From Cyclostephanos tholiformis (taxonomy: Eukaryota; Bacillariophyta; Thalassiosirophyceae; Thalassiosirales; Thalassiosiraceae), in assembly GCA_036939975.1 (NCBI GenBank), contig JALLPB010001197.1, positions 1 through 10,786 on the forward strand: a stretch of 10,786 bases of DNA. The letters run 5' to 3'. Shown in pieces: positions 8,580 through 10,786 of the stretch. Numbering within the stretch: position 1 is the first letter of the stretch; every line of letters starts with the position of its first letter. The notes below the pieces were generated by a model. That model had not been told where the DNA came from. It ran no database searches and was given only the letters and a program-made list of their open reading frames with translations. The translations under genes and the position numbers were made by a program.

Positions 8580-8705
8580 CTAAACTGCCCCTGTGTGTTC
8601 CTCCAATCGCGACGATGAAAACGATGGTGGAAATTGGGAAGCTTCGGCAATGGCATCATACGGTGGTGGAGGTGATGGCATCATGTCGGGAAGTGGATGC
8701 ATCAT
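8580..8705 (-). CDS. Small Pro-rich open frame, uncertain
   Basis: This ATG-initiated frame of 41 residues on the minus strand starts MMHPLPDMMPSPPPPYD and ends LEEHTGAV before TAG. Proline is largely encoded by CCA. Its composition resembles a piece of a real protein more than the other open frames of this region, but it is short. An in-frame TGA at 8733-8735 closes it upstream, and no splice acceptor giving a longer exon was found. It could be a micropeptide, the last exon of a decayed gene, or chance. No family is recognised. Confidence 0.2.
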   Translation of the reverse strand: MMHPLPDMMPSPPPPYDAIAEASQFPPSFSSSRLEEHTGAV

Positions 8706-9169
8706 AGTCAGTCCTCCGTAAGGTTGATGGGATCATATTATGAGCGGAGCCCTGAGCCCAAGTCTGAGAGCGCAAGATTGTCGTCGAGGGTTTGGGTTTG
8801 CATGCCCTTGTCGAGACGTGTGTCTCCAACCGAAAGGAGACGAGGGATTCGAACAAAATTGACGTTGACGGCTATTTCAATTGCGACGCACATCATTGTA
8901 GAATAAAGTAAGATACCGTAGCTGTGTCCAAATTAACTTCTACCATGCGATATGATATCATTAATGTTATCCTGTTATCATCCCTCGCTCGTGAATTCGC
9001 GTAAACACGACGAGGAATCACGATCCAAATCTGATAAACACGTACAGCCGATGTGAGAAATTACCTCCGACGATCTAGATGACATCGTCGCTGGTAAACA
9101 ATCGTTCCCTCATATCACTGCATGTTTTTTCTTTAACATGGGCGAAATGATTGGTTTTGGCAAACCCTT

Positions 9170-9205
9170 GGGGAGGGGGGGGGAGGGGGGGGAGTTTTGG
9201 GGGGG
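9170..9205 (+). other. Four G-runs, quadruplex-forming candidate
   Basis: Runs of 4, 9, 8 and 7 guanines are separated by A, A and AGTTTT. This meets the usual quadruplex pattern on the plus strand. It lies 65 bases beyond the stop codon of the minus-strand plastid-protein gene, so its transcript there would be C-rich and the G-rich strand is the DNA template strand. Confidence 0.6.
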
Positions 9206-9269
9206 ACATTTCCTCTCGTTCTCCTCCCTGTAAGAGAAATATGGTCTCCCCTCGAACGTTATCTCGACT

Positions 9270-10389
9270 TCAACTGGTAGCGAATGTTTCCGTCTCGGTC
9301 GTCGCCGCCGCCGCCGCCGCCACCGACATTTCGATGCCATCGGCCAAATCGATGATGTCGTCTACGTCCGGCGGCAGAGACGTGGTGATGGTCCCGTCCT
9401 CTAACAATCATTTTTTTTTATGGAAGGAGGGAGAGTTCACACCGAGCGAGAACGAAAAAAAAAAAAAAAAAGACGGCACGAAGAATATTTATGGACGGTT
9501 TGGATTCACATATCACAAACATGATGACATGGCGAAAACGAGGAGAAGGTGGGAGGAGGAGGGGGGGGTGGGGGGAAGAAAAATATAGCTCACCGTTCAA
9601 ATGCACGGGCCAATAACCATCGGCATTCGCCCTCTCCGCGGCCTCGACGGCCCTCCTCCATCCCTCGACTATGACCTCGTGATGGCGCCTGCCGTCCTCG
9701 TCGTACGTACTCGTCGGCCCGACGAGACGATAACGCACGATCATGAGCGGGACGTAGTACGCGATGAGGAACGGTTGGAGGAAGTAACGCGATGCCGGGG
9801 TGAGGCATTCCAATACGACTCGCATCACGTCGCGCACGACGCCGCTTAGGGATATCCCCGTCGCCGCCCGCAACGTCGATCGGAGGGCGGTGAGGCTGAA
9901 TCCCGTCGCGGCGCGCAACGTCGATCGCAATGCCGATATGGATATGCCGGTACGATGGCGCAACGTCGATCGGATGGAATTGACGATGGACGGCGATCGT
10001 CGGGATGGCGCCTTCACGTCGTCGTCGTCGTCGTGGGCGACGGCGGCTGCTTCGGCGTCGGCGTCGCCGGATTCTATCGCTCGCGAGGCCGATGGCATCC
10101 TCGTCGTCGTCCCTCGTCCCACTCGTACCCCCCCGGATGGATCGCGTCGTCGTTGCGTCCGACGACAATTCGAGATAACGGAAAGGACGGACGACGACGA
10201 CGACGACGATGACGTCGGACGATTCGCCCTCGAAGTCGGTCCCGCCGCGGGGGGGGATAGGAAAGCCATCATCATGCCCGCATCGCCTCCCTCCCCCCCC
10301 CGCATCGCGCATAGCGAGACTACTAGTAGTAGTGGACGGAGGCCGCGGTGGCGGGGGGCCGGGCCTCGCCGTCGTCTCATTGTCGCCAT
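9270..10389 (-). CDS. Putative plastid-targeted membrane protein with 15-residue repeats
   Basis: Two exons, 10389-9594 and 9400-9270, encode 308 residues; the split codon becomes GAG (Glu266). Start ATG 10389 is used; a second ATG lies three codons later. Residues 1-18 are basic, 19-28 hydrophobic, and AF occurs at 42-43 (MMMAFLSPP) followed by Ser/Thr/Arg-rich sequence with a Ser8 run. This matches the bipartite presequence of diatom plastid proteins, with Phe at +1 after signal cleavage. Residues 140-184 are three 15-residue repeats of the type RSTLRAATGFSLTAL. A hydrophobic segment (203-218, FLQPFLIAYYVPLMIV) may be a membrane helix. The tail reads EGWRRAVEAAERANADGYWPVHLNEDGTITTSLP and ends in an Ala6/Thr-rich stretch. 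I do not recognise the family, and no catalytic motif is visible. The gene is confident; plastid targeting is likely. Confidence 0.78.
9401..9593 (-). other. Intron of the plastid-protein gene (193 nt)
   Basis: The donor is GTGAGC after AACG; the acceptor is TTGTTAG before AGGACG. The intron is phase 1. It contains a 17-base poly-T tract on the transcribed strand (plus-strand A run 9455-9471) and a C-rich stretch near the donor. Removing it joins GYWPVHLN to EDGTITTSLPPD and gives a stop at 9270-9272. Without splicing, the frame runs into low-complexity Phe and Pro runs, which is unlikely to be real protein. Confidence 0.85.
9838..9972 (-). repeat. Three 45-bp in-frame tandem repeats
   Basis: Units 9972-9928, 9927-9883 and 9882-9838 each encode 15 residues starting RSTLR and containing TGxS. 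The plus-strand string CAACGTCGATCG recurs at exactly 45-base steps (9871, 9916, 9961; the last base pairs vary). Units 2 and 3 share RSTLRAATG, while unit 1 reads RSTLRHRTG. Confidence 0.9.
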
Positions 10390-10740
10390 ATGTCAAGTTG
10401 TCAAGTTGTCAGTTATACTTTCACTTTCATTTGACCTTCTCTCTCGAACCTACCTAGGTACCTCGTCGTTGAAATAAAAAATAATATTATAATATATGAG
10501 GATTGGTTATACACTCCCGATGATGCATGGGCGGACGTAATAATAATATCATCATCGTTGGCACCATCCTTCTTCGAATCCTCACTTTTTTTTCGTCGAG
10601 GCTGGTGTGCGTGTGTGTTTGTGAGAAAATGAGGAAATATGCCAATAAAGAGGGTAGTCGCGATGGCCGTGGCCGGGGAGGTCACTCGATTGAGCCCAAC
10701 CCCTATTCTAAGGTCAACTATAATATTAAAAGGTCTATCG
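10390..10740. promoter_or_regulatory. Upstream region of the plastid-protein gene
   Basis: Directly before the minus-strand start is an 8-bp tandem repeat, TGTCAAGT twice and then TGTCAG (10391-10412). A five-codon minus-strand open frame (ATG at 10428-10430, stop at 10413-10415) would be an upstream ORF if it is transcribed. An AT-rich stretch at 10476-10500 and the palindrome ACCTAGGT at 10452-10459 lie further out. If the frame at 10741 is a gene, this is a shared divergent promoter. Confidence 0.4.
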
Positions 10741-10786
10741 ATGTCTATCGATGAAAACAACAATTATGACGATGGCAATGGCGACG
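10741..10786 (+). CDS. Possible 5' end of a divergent gene, cut by the window edge
   Basis: ATG at 10741 opens a frame (MSIDENNNYDDGNGD) that is still open at the last base. The acidic, Asn-rich start resembles other low-complexity N-termini in this window. The frame is also open upstream to at least about 10700, so the true start is not fixed. Only 15 codons are visible and no function can be given. Confidence 0.25.
   Translation, partial: MSIDENNNYDDGNGD

Larger units (their letters stand above)
8231..9269. other. Mostly empty intergenic region
   Basis: No gene can be supported with confidence between the fold-back element and the 3' end of the plastid-protein gene. Items seen are a T10 run at 8512-8521, a short hairpin at 8416-8436 (CACATCAT and ATGATGTG around five bases), irregular ATGATGCCATC-like repeats at 8650-8740, a 41-codon minus-strand open frame, and a G-run cluster at 9170-9205. 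Confidence 0.6.

Noticed and set aside
8845..8865. TTCGAATCCC on the minus strand, resembling a tRNA T-loop
   Set aside because: The flanking bases cannot form the five-pair T stem, and no acceptor, D or anticodon arm is found at the right distances.
9151..9588. 145-codon plus-strand frame at the 3' end of the plastid-protein gene
   Set aside because: It is antisense to exon 2 and the intron and runs through homopolymers (G, A, K and G runs). No domain or splice support.
9590..10396. Alternative 268-codon minus-strand frame over the plastid-protein gene
   Set aside because: It starts at TTG and encodes Arg-rich low-complexity sequence. The chosen frame has a targeting presequence, in-frame repeats and a clean splice junction.

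Overview
The window looks like nuclear DNA of a diatom or a close stramenopile relative. This is inferred from three things. Short GT-AG introns have strong GTGAGT or GTAAGT donors. One gene product begins with a signal peptide followed by an Ala-Phe motif and a Ser/Thr/Arg-rich stretch, the form of a diatom plastid-targeting presequence. The proteins are rich in low-complexity Ser, Ala, Asp and Pro/His/Tyr tracts. No bacterial operon structure, rRNA, tRNA or CRISPR array was recognised.

Layout from left to right. Bases 1-175 hold a 32-base hairpin and the 5' region of the first gene. 176-1612 (+) is an intronless RluA-type pseudouridine synthase with a long acidic insertion in its catalytic domain. 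1613-2320 is a gene-poor region between two convergent genes. 2321-7286 (-) is one five-exon gene for a 1487-residue three-repeat (R1R2R3) MYB protein. Its exons appear as separate open frames but join exactly in phase at canonical splice sites, and the third MYB repeat can only be seen after splicing. 7287-7648 is its upstream region. 7649-8230 is a fold-back, MITE-like element built from repeated AAATGG/CCATTT palindromes inside long imperfect inverted terminal repeats. 8231-9269 is mostly empty, with one small Pro-rich open frame and a G-run cluster. 9270-10389 (-) is a two-exon gene for a 308-residue, probably plastid-targeted membrane protein with three 15-residue tandem repeats. 10390-10786 is its upstream region and may include the first codons of a divergent plus-strand gene at 10741.

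The three main genes have no evident shared pathway: RNA modification, nuclear transcription control and an uncharacterised plastid protein. The parts most worth a second look are the fold-back element, the reconstructed MYB gene with its roughly 1290-residue disordered N-terminal region, the acidic insertion in the pseudouridine synthase, and the 45-bp in-frame repeats of the plastid protein.
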